From positions 457,001-521,000 of the forward strand of contig NZ_JAPDFL010000001.1 in the NCBI RefSeq assembly GCF_025949695.1: 64,000 bases of DNA, given 5' to 3'. This document shows, in pieces, positions 17,772-30,138 of this stretch (position 1 is the first letter of the stretch; each line of letters starts with the position of its first letter). The position numbers were made by a program, and so were the translations under genes. The notes beneath the pieces are model-generated. The model did no database searches, was not told where the DNA came from, and was given only the letters and a program-made list of their open reading frames with translations. This DNA is from Pararhodobacter zhoushanensis. Lineage in GTDB: Bacteria > Pseudomonadota > Alphaproteobacteria > Rhodobacterales > Rhodobacteraceae.

Positions 17772-18647
17772 ATGGAAGTGATGCAACTGCTGTTGAGCGG
17801 TCTCGCGAACGGCTGCGTTTATGGCTTGGTGGCGCTGGGTTTCGTACTCATCTACAAGGCGACCGAAGCCGTGAATTTCGCCCAGGGCGACTTCATGATG
17901 CTCGGCGCATTTGTGATGATCGGCTTGGTCAATCCACAATATATGGGGATGAATTTCTGGTTGGCGGTACCAGTAGCGCTGCTGATCATGGCGGCGCTTG
18001 GGTATCTGCTTGATCTCACCATCCTGCGATTCATGTTCGGACAGAGCCAGACAGCGGTGGTGATCCTGACCATCGCGCTGGGCTTCGTGATCCGTTTCGT
18101 CGCCGGGGTGATCTGGGGCCACGAGCCGCAGAGCCTGCATTCGCCCCTCGCCTTGGGCGACGTGCGCGCCGGGGGAGTCGTGCTCAGTCTGGCGGATATT
18201 TCAGTGATCGTTGTGACGCTGCTGATGACGGTGCTGCTCTGGCAATTTTTCCAGCGGACGAAATTAGGGCTTGCCATGCAAGCTGCGTCGCAGAATCAGA
18301 TGGCTGCCTATTATATGGGCATTCCGGTAAAACGTGTGCAAGGCGCGGTCTGGGCACTGGCCGGAGTCGTCGCCTGCGTGGCGGGAATCCTCTACGCGTC
18401 GAAGGGGACGCTGGATATTTCGTCCGGCTTCATTGGAATCAAGGCCTTTGCCGCCGCCGTCATCGGGGGATTCGGCAGCCTTCCCGGTGCCTTGATGGGC
18501 GGTCTTATCGTCGGCCTGATCGAGCCTTTCGCCGCCCGCTACTTCCCCACCGGCTATTCGCAGATCGCTCCTTACGCGCTGCTCATCCTCGTCCTGGTGT
18601 TCCGCCCCAACGGGTTGTTCGCGCAGGTGCGCGTGAAAAAGGTCTGA
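17772..18647 (+). CDS. Branched-chain amino-acid-type ABC transporter permease (LivH-like)
   Basis: First gene of a HAAT-family ABC import operon. The 291-residue protein has about eight hydrophobic helices and starts with the LivH signature region (GLANGCVYGLVALGFVLIYK, TEAVNFAQGDFMM). The cytoplasmic coupling segment is near residue 175-195 (QFFQRTKLGLAMQAASQN). The typical C-terminal sequence LVLVFRPNGLFA is present. ATG 17772 follows GGGAGGA; longer in-frame starts upstream are noncoding leader. livM starts 5 bp later. The embedded acyl-CoA synthetase gene suggests the substrate is a carboxylic acid rather than leucine. Confidence 0.9.
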   Translation: MEVMQLLLSGLANGCVYGLVALGFVLIYKATEAVNFAQGDFMMLGAFVMIGLVNPQYMGMNFWLAVPVALLIMAALGYLLDLTILRFMFGQSQTAVVILTIALGFVIRFVAGVIWGHEPQSLHSPLALGDVRAGGVVLSLADISVIVVTLLMTVLLWQFFQRTKLGLAMQAASQNQMAAYYMGIPVKRVQGAVWALAGVVACVAGILYASKGTLDISSGFIGIKAFAAAVIGGFGSLPGALMGGLIVGLIEPFAARYFPTGYSQIAPYALLILVLVFRPNGLFAQVRVKKV

Positions 18648-18651
18648 CGCC

Positions 18652-19731
18652 ATGCGGTTTCACTTCAAGACAAGCTACGACCACGACATCCGCCTTTTCC
18701 CCGACCGCTGGACCCTGTCGGTCTATGGCGCACTGCTGGTGCTGATGCTGGTGCTGCCGTGGATCATCGATTCGTTTTATCTGGGCGAAGTCACCAACGT
18801 GCTGATCTGGGCCGTTGCCGGTCTGGGGCTGATGCTGCTGACCGGGCAGACCGGACAGGTCAGTCTGGGGCATTCGGCCTTCATGGCGCTGGGCTGCTAT
18901 TCCTGCGTGATCATGATGGAGAACGGCGTGCCCATCCTGCTGGCGCTGCCGCTGGCCGGGGTACTGACCGGGGTGATCGGCGCGATCATCGCCCTGCCCG
19001 CCCTGCGGCTGCACGGCGTCTATCTGGCGATCTTCACGCTGGCGCTGGCGATTCTGGCCGACGATGTGATCGTTATCCTATCGCCGTGGACCGGCGGCGT
19101 GAACGGCAAGTTCGCGCCCGAGATCTGGATCTTCGGCATCGAGATCAACCGCTGGGCCAACCCGGCCAGCTGGTATTTCCTCGCCCTTGGCACCGCCGTT
19201 GTCGTCACCCTGCTCTACCGCAACCTGCTGCGCGCACCCTTGGGCCGCGCCTTTGCCGCCGTGCGCGACTCGGAAATTTCGGCGCAGGCGATGGGTGTCG
19301 ATGTCGCCCGCACCAAGACGCTGGCCTTTGGCCTCAGCTGCGCCTTTGCGGGCTTGGGCGGGGCGCTGCTGGGCCTGTTCGCCGGGGCGTTCAACAACGA
19401 GACCTTCAACTTCCTGATCTCGATCCAGTTGTTGATGATGATCATCATCGGCGGGCTTGGCTTTATCCACGGCGCGTTTCTGGGCGCGATCGTCATCGCC
19501 TTCCTGCCGCAGTTCCTGTCGATCCTGACCGACAACCTCGGCTCGGCCTCGATCCCCGGGCTGGAAACCGGCGTGTTCGGCATGCTCTTGATCGCGTTTA
19601 TCCTGTTCGAGCCGATGGGCCTGTACGGTCGATGGCTGAAGATGCGCACCTGGCTGGAGCTGTTCCCCTTCGCCCGCCGCGACATGTTCCGCCGCCAGAA
19701 GACCTACCTCAAGACGGAGCGTCTGAGATGA
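18652..19731 (+). CDS. Branched-chain amino-acid-type ABC transporter permease (LivM-like)
   Basis: Second permease of the importer, 359 residues, with about nine or ten hydrophobic helices. Signature segments are MLLTGQTGQVSLGHSAFMAL and RTKTLAFGLSCAFAGLGGALL, plus the coupling region AFAAVRDSEISAQAMGVDV near residue 200. The cytoplasmic tail is basic. The start lies 5 bp after livH, and its stop overlaps the livG start (ATGA). It forms the membrane channel together with the LivH-like subunit. Confidence 0.9.
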   Translation: MRFHFKTSYDHDIRLFPDRWTLSVYGALLVLMLVLPWIIDSFYLGEVTNVLIWAVAGLGLMLLTGQTGQVSLGHSAFMALGCYSCVIMMENGVPILLALPLAGVLTGVIGAIIALPALRLHGVYLAIFTLALAILADDVIVILSPWTGGVNGKFAPEIWIFGIEINRWANPASWYFLALGTAVVVTLLYRNLLRAPLGRAFAAVRDSEISAQAMGVDVARTKTLAFGLSCAFAGLGGALLGLFAGAFNNETFNFLISIQLLMMIIIGGLGFIHGAFLGAIVIAFLPQFLSILTDNLGSASIPGLETGVFGMLLIAFILFEPMGLYGRWLKMRTWLELFPFARRDMFRRQKTYLKTERLR

Positions 19732-20528
19732 GCCTTTTGACACTGGAGAACGTGACGCTGAAATTCGGCGGCGTGACGGCGGTGAACAACCTGTCGATGT
19801 CGGTCAATGAGGGCGAGGTTTTCGCGCTGGTCGGGCCGAACGGCGCGGGGAAATCCACCGTGTTCAACATGATCTCGCGGTTCTACCGGCCGTTTAACGG
19901 CAAGATCACCTTTGACGGCCAGAACCTGCTGGACCGCCGCCCGAACGAGGTGGCGAGTCTGGGCATCGCGCGGACCTTCCAGAACATCGAACTGTTCGAT
20001 CACGCCACGGTCCTGCAGAACCTGCTGGTCGGTCGCCACCGCCACCGCAAGACCACGCTGGTGGAAGAGATCCTGTTCATGGGCCGCACCCGCTCGGAAG
20101 AGCGCAAGCACCGGCTGGCGGTCGAGGAGGTGATCGAGTTCCTCGATCTGCAGGCCTACCGCGACAAGATGATCATGGGCCTGCCCTACGGCGTGCGCAA
20201 AGTGGTCGAACTGGCGCGCGCGCTGGCCACCAAACCGCGGCTCTTGCTGCTGGACGAGCCGGCCTCGGGCCTGTCGGTCGAGGAAACGCAGGACATGCGC
20301 TGGTGGATCGACGACATCCGCCGGCAGATGGGCATCACCGTGGTGATGGTGGAGCATGACATGGGGCTGGTTTCCAAGGTCTGCGACCGGGTGCTGGCAC
20401 TGGCTGACGGTGCGAAACTGGCCGAGGGAACGCCAACCGAGGTGCAATCGCATCCAGCGGTGATCGAGGCTTACTTGGGCACCTCGGCCATCTCGAAAAC
20501 CGCGAATGCGAAAGGGGAGCGGGTATGA
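19728..20528 (+). CDS. ABC transporter ATPase (LivG-like)
   Basis: Cytoplasmic ATPase of 266 residues in the same importer. Walker A is GPNGAGKST near residue 37, the LivG-specific ARTFQNIELF follows the Q-loop, and Walker B is LLLLDEPASGLS. The signature motif is degenerate: where LSGGQ-type residues are expected the sequence reads LPYGVRKVVELARAL, as in many LivG proteins. The HD switch is VEHDMG. It overlaps both neighbours by 4 bp, so translation is coupled along the operon. Confidence 0.92.
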   Translation: MSLLTLENVTLKFGGVTAVNNLSMSVNEGEVFALVGPNGAGKSTVFNMISRFYRPFNGKITFDGQNLLDRRPNEVASLGIARTFQNIELFDHATVLQNLLVGRHRHRKTTLVEEILFMGRTRSEERKHRLAVEEVIEFLDLQAYRDKMIMGLPYGVRKVVELARALATKPRLLLLDEPASGLSVEETQDMRWWIDDIRRQMGITVVMVEHDMGLVSKVCDRVLALADGAKLAEGTPTEVQSHPAVIEAYLGTSAISKTANAKGERV

Positions 20529-21295
20529 GCGCGCTTCTTGAGGTGCGGAACCTCGAAACCTTTTACGGCCCGATCATGGCGATCCGGGGCGTCAGTCTTG
20601 AGGTGCACAAGGGTCAGGTCGTCGCCGTACTGGGCGCGAATGGCGCGGGCAAGACGACGCTGCTGAAAACCATCTCGGGCATCATGAACCCCGAAAAGGG
20701 CCAGATCCTGTTTGAGGGCGGCGAGATTCAGGGGCGCGAGCCGCATCACGTCGTGCGCCAGGGCATCGTGCAGGTGCCCGAGGGCCGCGAGGTCTTCCCG
20801 CTGCTCACGGTCGAGGAAAATCTGGCGCTGGGGGCCTATACCCGTAGCGACCGGACCGAGATCGCGCGCGACCGGGATCTGGTGTTCACCTACTTCCCCA
20901 TTCTGGCCGAACGCCGCAACCAGGAGGCCGGCACGCTGTCGGGCGGCCAGCAACAGATGCTGGCCATTGGGCGCGGGCTGATGGTCCGGCCCAAGATCAT
21001 GCTGCTGGATGAGCCGTCACTGGGCCTGTCGCCGCTGCTGACACAGGAAATCTTCACCATCCTGCGCAAGCTCAATCAGGATGAGGGCGTGACCATGATG
21101 CTGGTCGAGCAAAACGCCGCCGTGGCGCTGGATCTGGCCGATCAGGGCTATGTCATGGAGCTGGGCCGCATCGTCATGGCCGACACCGCCGACAAGCTGG
21201 CCGCGTCCGAGGATATCCAGAGCTTCTATCTGGGTCACGCGCACGAAGGACAACGCGGCGAGCGGCGCTGGAAAAAGAGGAAAACCTGGCGATGA
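20525..21295 (+). CDS. ABC transporter ATPase (LivF-like)
   Basis: Second ATPase of the importer, 256 residues. Walker A is GANGAGKTT, the LivF hallmark VQVPEGREVFPLLTVEENL follows, the signature motif is LSGGQQQM, and Walker B is IMLLDEPSLGLSP. The C terminus ends in a basic KKRKTWR tail that is longer than usual. The gene overlaps the acyl-CoA synthetase start by 4 bp, showing that the synthetase belongs to the operon. Confidence 0.92.
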   Translation: MSALLEVRNLETFYGPIMAIRGVSLEVHKGQVVAVLGANGAGKTTLLKTISGIMNPEKGQILFEGGEIQGREPHHVVRQGIVQVPEGREVFPLLTVEENLALGAYTRSDRTEIARDRDLVFTYFPILAERRNQEAGTLSGGQQQMLAIGRGLMVRPKIMLLDEPSLGLSPLLTQEIFTILRKLNQDEGVTMMLVEQNAAVALDLADQGYVMELGRIVMADTADKLAASEDIQSFYLGHAHEGQRGERRWKKRKTWR

Positions 21296-23157
21296 ACGCA
21301 CAGCCTGAAAAGGACCTCAAAGGCGTCCGCGTCAATGCCGAGCCGGGCATCAGCCCGATGCGCATCGACGGCCACACCACCATCCCCGCCCTGCTGCGCG
21401 CCCGCTGCCACGAGAACGGCGCGCTGACGGCGCACCGCGAAAAGGATCTCGGCATCTGGCAGGCCTATTCCTGGGACGACTACCTGACCAATGCGCAAGA
21501 CATCGCCACCGGCCTGCGCAGCCTTGGCCTGCAGCGCGGCGAGGTGATCTCGATTCTGGCTGAAGACAGCAAGGAATGGATGTATTGCGACATGGCCGCG
21601 CAATGCCTCGGCGCGGTCTCGTCCGGGGTCTATACGACCGATTCCGCCAGCCAGCTGGCCTATCTGGTCACGGACAGCCAGACGCGGTTCCTGTTTGTCG
21701 AGAATGAAGAGCAGCTCGACAAGTTCCTTGAAGTCGAAGCGCAGATGCCGTCGCTGATCAAGGTGATCATCTTTGACGGCGAGGGTTTGCACGACTTTCA
21801 CCACGACAAATGCATGCTCTTGTCCGATCTCTATGATCTGGGCCGCACCAACCGCGATGACGCCCTGTTCAACGCCACCATCGACGCGGTGAAGCCCGAT
21901 GATGTGGCGGTGCTGATCTATACTTCGGGCACCACCGGGCAGCCCAAGGGCGTGATGCTGACGCAGGAAAACATCATGGCGGCGATGGAGGCCAGCCTGT
22001 ACGGCCTGCCCTTCCAGAAGCACGCCGAGCAACTGTGCTTCCTGCCGCTGTGCCATATCCTTGAACGGGTGGTGTCGCTTTATACGCCGCTGGTGGTTTC
22101 CTCGACGGTGAATTTTGCCGAAAGCCCCGAGACGGTGTTCGACAATCTGCGCGAAATATCGCCGCATGGGTTCGTCGCCGTGCCGCGCGTCTGGGAAAAG
22201 ATCTATTCGCGCGTGCTGGTCATGGCGCAGGATTCCACCCTGCTGGGCCGCTGGGCGTTCAGCCGGGCGATCAAGGCCGGACAGGCCCGCGCCGCCTACC
22301 TGCTGGACGGGCGCGATGTGCCGGGCGGCGTGGCGCTGCGGTATCGGGTGTGGGACTTCCTTGTGCTGGCCAATTTGCGCCGCATGCTGGGCATGGACCG
22401 CATCACGCGCGGGCTGACCGGCGCTGCGCCGATCTCGCCGGAACTGCTGCGCTGGTATCACGCGATCGGCGTGCCGCTGTATGAGGGCTTCGGCATGTCC
22501 GAAACCGCCGGTGTCGGCACCATCAACCTGCCCGAGGCGAACAGGACCGGCTCGGTCGGGCGGCCAAACCCCGGGGTCGATGTGCGCATCGCCCCGGATG
22601 GCGAGATTCAGGTGAAGGGCCTGAACGTCTTCAAGGGTTACCTGAACAAGCCCGACAAAACCGCCGAAGCCTTTACCGAAGACGGCTGGCTGCGCACCGG
22701 CGATGTGGGGCGCATCGGCGACGGCTTCACCACGATCACCGGGCGGATGAAGGACATCATCATCACGGCGGGCGGCAAGAACATCACCCCCGCCGAGATC
22801 GAAAGCCGCCTGAAGTTCAGCCACTATATCAGCGACGCGGTGGTGATCGGCGACCGGCGCAAATATCTGACCTGCCTGATCATGATCGATCAGGAAAACG
22901 TCGAGAAATACGCGCAGGACCAGAAGGTGCCGTTCAGCGATTTCCGCAGCCTGTGCCGGGCCGAACCGGTTCTGGCGCTGATCCGGGCCGAGGTGGACGC
23001 GGTCAACAAGGAATTCGCGCGCGTCGAACAGATCAAGGATTTCCGCCTGATCGACGTGCTTCTGACCGCCGAAGATGAGGAGTTGACGGCGACCATGAAG
23101 CTGAAACGCGCGACCGTCGAGACACGGCACAAGCCGTTGATTGACGCGATGTACTAA
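21292..23157 (+). CDS. AMP-dependent acyl-CoA synthetase (long-chain/FadD15-like)
   Basis: ATP-dependent ligase of 621 residues that activates a carboxylic acid to its acyl-CoA through an acyl-adenylate. The AMP motif is YTSGTTGQPKGVML near residue 210, the A5 motif YEGFGMSETAG near 395, and the A7/A8 segment DGWLRTGDVG...GRMKDIIITAGGKNI near 460-500. The C-terminal catalytic Lys region contains ATMKLKRATV. It is translationally coupled to livF and lies just upstream of the binding-protein gene. This suggests vectorial uptake and activation of one substrate, for example a fatty or aryl carboxylic acid. The exact substrate is unknown. Confidence 0.9.
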   Translation: MNAQPEKDLKGVRVNAEPGISPMRIDGHTTIPALLRARCHENGALTAHREKDLGIWQAYSWDDYLTNAQDIATGLRSLGLQRGEVISILAEDSKEWMYCDMAAQCLGAVSSGVYTTDSASQLAYLVTDSQTRFLFVENEEQLDKFLEVEAQMPSLIKVIIFDGEGLHDFHHDKCMLLSDLYDLGRTNRDDALFNATIDAVKPDDVAVLIYTSGTTGQPKGVMLTQENIMAAMEASLYGLPFQKHAEQLCFLPLCHILERVVSLYTPLVVSSTVNFAESPETVFDNLREISPHGFVAVPRVWEKIYSRVLVMAQDSTLLGRWAFSRAIKAGQARAAYLLDGRDVPGGVALRYRVWDFLVLANLRRMLGMDRITRGLTGAAPISPELLRWYHAIGVPLYEGFGMSETAGVGTINLPEANRTGSVGRPNPGVDVRIAPDGEIQVKGLNVFKGYLNKPDKTAEAFTEDGWLRTGDVGRIGDGFTTITGRMKDIIITAGGKNITPAEIESRLKFSHYISDAVVIGDRRKYLTCLIMIDQENVEKYAQDQKVPFSDFRSLCRAEPVLALIRAEVDAVNKEFARVEQIKDFRLIDVLLTAEDEELTATMKLKRATVETRHKPLIDAMY

Positions 23158-23210
23158 GGAACCATGATTGAAACCGGGCCTGGGGAGGGCTCGATAAGGG
23201 AGGAACGATA

Positions 23211-24377
23211 ATGAAACAGACACTCACCCTTTTTGCCGCCGCACTGGCGGCCACGGTCGCATCGGGCGCCGTCGCGCAGACCCGTGGCGTGACTGACAGC
23301 GAAGTTCTGATTGGCGGCGTGCATGACCTGTCGGGCGTGTTCGCGGCCGTCTCGACCCCGGCGGTCAACGGCGCCAACATGTATTTCGACGAGATCAACG
23401 CCGCCGGTGGCGTGCATGGTCGTCAGATCCGCTATCTGGTCGAGGATCACGGCTATCAACTGCCCCGCGCCACGCAGGGGTACAACAAGCTGATCGAGCG
23501 CGACGGCATCTTTGCGATGCTGCTCAACCTCGGCACGCCGCACAACCTTGCGCATTACCCGCTGATGGAACGCCGCGGTGTGCCCAACATCGCGCCGCTG
23601 ACTGCCGCGCGCGCCGTTCTTCCCGAGCCGCCGCTGATGAACTTCACCTCGTTCTCCAGCTACTACGACCAGATTGCGGCGGGTATCGAGTATCTGCACG
23701 AGACCACCGGCGCGACCAATGTCTGCTCGATGTACCTGCCGACCGACTTCGGCGAGGAAATCGCGCTGGCTTCGCATGAAACGGCCGAACGTCTGGGTCT
23801 GACCTTTGTCGACGAGACGTCGCATCGCCCTGACGAGCAGGACTTCGTCGGTGCCGTCAGCCGTCTGCGCGCTGCGGGCTGCGAGATCATCACCCAGGCA
23901 CTGGGCGTCCGCGCCGGGATCACCGTTGTCGGCACCGCCAAGCAACTGGGCTGGACCGATGTTCACTTCCTGACCTCGTCGGCGGGCTTTCTTGAGCCGG
24001 TGGCGATGGTGCCGGGTGGCGTGACCGACGGGCTCTATGCCTCGTCCGGCTGGCAGGATCTGCGCGCCCGCGCAACTGAAGAAGAGCCCGCCGCCTTCAT
24101 CGCGGCCTATGAAGAGCGCTACAGCCAGCCCGCTTCGGGCTTTGCCATGCTGGGCTATACCGCTGCGCGTCAGGTCGTGATGGCGCTGGAAGCCGCCGGT
24201 CAGGATCTGACCACCGAGGGCTTCGTCGCCGCCATGGAAGCGCTGGACTATGACGACAACCTGCTGGGCACGCACATCAACTTTGGCGCGGACCATCAGG
24301 GGGCGAACGACATCTTCATCAGCCAGGTCGGGGGCGGTCTGTGGAACACCATGACCAGCATCCCGGGCGACATGTAA
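23211..24377 (+). CDS. ABC transporter substrate-binding protein (LivJ/type 1 periplasmic-binding fold)
   Basis: Periplasmic binding protein of 388 residues, last gene of the operon. The signal peptide covers about residues 1-23 (TVASGAVAQ cleavage region). The mature protein opens with the usual VTDSEVLIGGVHDLSGVFAA pattern of the HAAT family. GGAGGAACG precedes ATG 23211, a stronger site than the upstream genes have, fitting the need for excess binding protein. A terminator follows. The ligand is unknown; the linked acyl-CoA synthetase suggests a carboxylic acid. Confidence 0.9.
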   Translation: MKQTLTLFAAALAATVASGAVAQTRGVTDSEVLIGGVHDLSGVFAAVSTPAVNGANMYFDEINAAGGVHGRQIRYLVEDHGYQLPRATQGYNKLIERDGIFAMLLNLGTPHNLAHYPLMERRGVPNIAPLTAARAVLPEPPLMNFTSFSSYYDQIAAGIEYLHETTGATNVCSMYLPTDFGEEIALASHETAERLGLTFVDETSHRPDEQDFVGAVSRLRAAGCEIITQALGVRAGITVVGTAKQLGWTDVHFLTSSAGFLEPVAMVPGGVTDGLYASSGWQDLRARATEEEPAAFIAAYEERYSQPASGFAMLGYTAARQVVMALEAAGQDLTTEGFVAAMEALDYDDNLLGTHINFGADHQGANDIFISQVGGGLWNTMTSIPGDM

Positions 24378-24398
24378 GAAAACCGCTCTGAGCAAAGC

Positions 24399-24426
24399 AA
24401 AAGGGGCCGCGGTTGCGGCCCCTTTT
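24399..24426. terminator. Terminator after the liv-type operon
   Basis: AAAAGGGGCCGC and GCGGCCCCTTTT form a 12-bp stem around GGTT, with A- and T-runs at both ends. It could work in both directions; it lies 21 bp after the binding-protein stop. Confidence 0.88.
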
Positions 24427-24457
24427 CAGAATTGGAAAACGCTGCAACGTTCTTGTA

Positions 24458-24488
24458 CCGCATTGACCGCATTGTTTGCGCAATGCGG
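24458..24488. repeat. Direct and inverted CCGCATTG repeats
   Basis: CCGCATTG occurs at 24458-24465 and 24467-24474, and its reverse complement CAATGCGG at 24481-24488. The second and third copies form an 8-bp hairpin. It lies upstream of the small open frame at 24566 and looks like an operator or regulatory RNA element. Confidence 0.45.
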
Positions 24489-24565
24489 AGAAATACAAAT
24501 CAGGCTATAGTGACGAACCGAAACCGCTAGATGTGGCGGATGACCCCCATATCAAGGGATCGTCA

Positions 24566-24655
24566 ATGCTTGACTCATCTGAATTTCGATTCGATGCTTA
24601 CATGGACGTATCGAAGCAGATGCGCCGCCAAGGCTGGTACCCAAGGCGGCGCTAA
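24566..24655 (+). CDS. Possible 29-residue peptide upstream of the WYL gene
   Basis: ATG 24566 to TAA 24655, preceded by AAGGGA six bases upstream. The peptide begins LDSSEFRFDAYMDVSKQM and ends in a basic WYPRRR tail. It lies in a lower-GC patch 120 bp before the lone WYL gene. No homologue is recognised; it could be a leader peptide or chance. Confidence 0.3.
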   Translation: MLDSSEFRFDAYMDVSKQMRRQGWYPRRR

Positions 24656-24708
24656 CGTTTCGGTATCCGCAACCCTTTGGTCGGGCCGCAGCGGATAGCC
24701 TTCCACAC

Positions 24709-24726
24709 CTGAATCGTACGATTCAG
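24709..24726. promoter_or_regulatory. Perfect 18-bp palindrome upstream of the WYL gene
   Basis: CTGAATCG and CGATTCAG abut a TA centre, a full 18-bp palindrome 49 bp before the WYL start. Both arms contain a GANTC methylation site. It is a candidate operator. Confidence 0.5.
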
Positions 24727-24774
24727 AAACATGGCAAGTCAAGCGGTCCTTCGCATCCTGCGATGGAGTTTCGC

Positions 24775-25071
24775 ATGTTTGAATTGCTAAAGCGCGCAAT
24801 CGAAGAGCGCATATGTCTTGAGATTTACTATCCGCCCGGATACCGGACAGTTGAACCTCACGCCTTGGGCTACGGGTCTGACGGCCAAATACTGGCTCGT
24901 GTATACCAAACGAGCGGATCAAGCGCATCAGGTGAACCAACGCATTGGAAGCTGTTGCGTTTTGACCGAATGTCGAATGCGAGTGACACTGGAATTCAGT
25001 TCTCCGAACCGCGCATCGGCTACAAGCGCGGCGACAAGGCAATGAGCGGTGGAATCATCGCAGAACTGTGA
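24775..25071 (+). CDS. Lone WYL-domain-like small protein
   Basis: A 98-residue protein that looks like a WYL domain without its usual helix-turn-helix. An initial helix (FELLKRAIEERICLEI) is followed by YYPPGYRTVEPHALGYG, then a strand-rich part with LARVYQTSGSS and WKLLRFDRM. This matches the ligand-binding beta-sandwich arrangement of WYL regulators. GC and codon use are lower than the neighbours, suggesting transfer. The start at ATG 24775 follows GGAG; an ATG 12 bases earlier is possible. Lone WYL proteins are often defence- or regulation-associated, but no defence gene is adjacent here. Confidence 0.6.
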   Translation: MFELLKRAIEERICLEIYYPPGYRTVEPHALGYGSDGQILARVYQTSGSSASGEPTHWKLLRFDRMSNASDTGIQFSEPRIGYKRGDKAMSGGIIAEL

Positions 25072-25110
25072 GATTCTTCGAGATACTGAAAAATGAGTTC
25101 GCCGGAAGGC

Positions 25111-25141
25111 GTGAGGGGGCTTATTCGGCCCCCTCACTTTG

Positions 25142-25146
<5 letters not shown>
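25111..25146 (+). terminator. Hairpin terminator after the WYL gene
   Basis: GTGAGGGGG and CCCCCTCAC form a 9-bp stem (25111-25137) followed by TTTGTT. It lies between the convergent WYL and gltB genes and may serve both. Confidence 0.7.
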
Positions 25147-29676
<4,530 letters not shown>

Positions 29677-29680
<4 letters not shown>

Positions 29681-30138
29681 GCTAGGTCTTCCTCTTCCGA
29701 GATCCCGAATTTTGCCAGCGTTTCCTTGCGCGTATGGCGCGAATGGTCGCCTGTGTAGGCAAAGCTGTCGGGCTTGTGGTCGATGTAGATTTCGTTGGAA
29801 AGCGTCAGTCCGTTCGCGTCATCAAAGAGGCCGATCGGCATCTCCAGATTCTCGGCGTGCGGGCCGTCTGCTGTCACGTGATAGAACAGCGCCGAGCCGC
29901 ATGTTCGGCAATGCGCCCGCTCCGCCCAGTCCGAGCTTTGGAAGCGCGCGATCTGTGCGTCACCCTCCCACTGCACGTTCCGGCTGGGCACCGTGATGCC
30001 CAGCAGCGCAGAGCCCGTCCAGCGGCGGCACATCTCGCAATGGCAGGCGCCGAAGGCCAGCGTGGTCAGATCCGCCGTGAAGCGAACGCTTCCGCACAGG
30101 CACCCGCCCGTGCGAGAGCCGACCGCAGCCGCGCTCAT
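29677..30138 (-). CDS. GFA-family (CENP-V/GFA) zinc protein
   Basis: A 153-residue protein of the glutathione-dependent formaldehyde-activating enzyme-like family. The zinc-binding Cys pattern is visible: GGCLCGSVRF near residue 12, CHCEMCRRWTGS near 33, and CRTCGSALFY near 77. Members are small metalloproteins; a general role in glutathione-formaldehyde chemistry is disputed. It is inserted between gltD and gltB with ATGA overlaps on both sides, so it is co-translated with glutamate synthase. Why it sits there is unknown. Confidence 0.85.
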
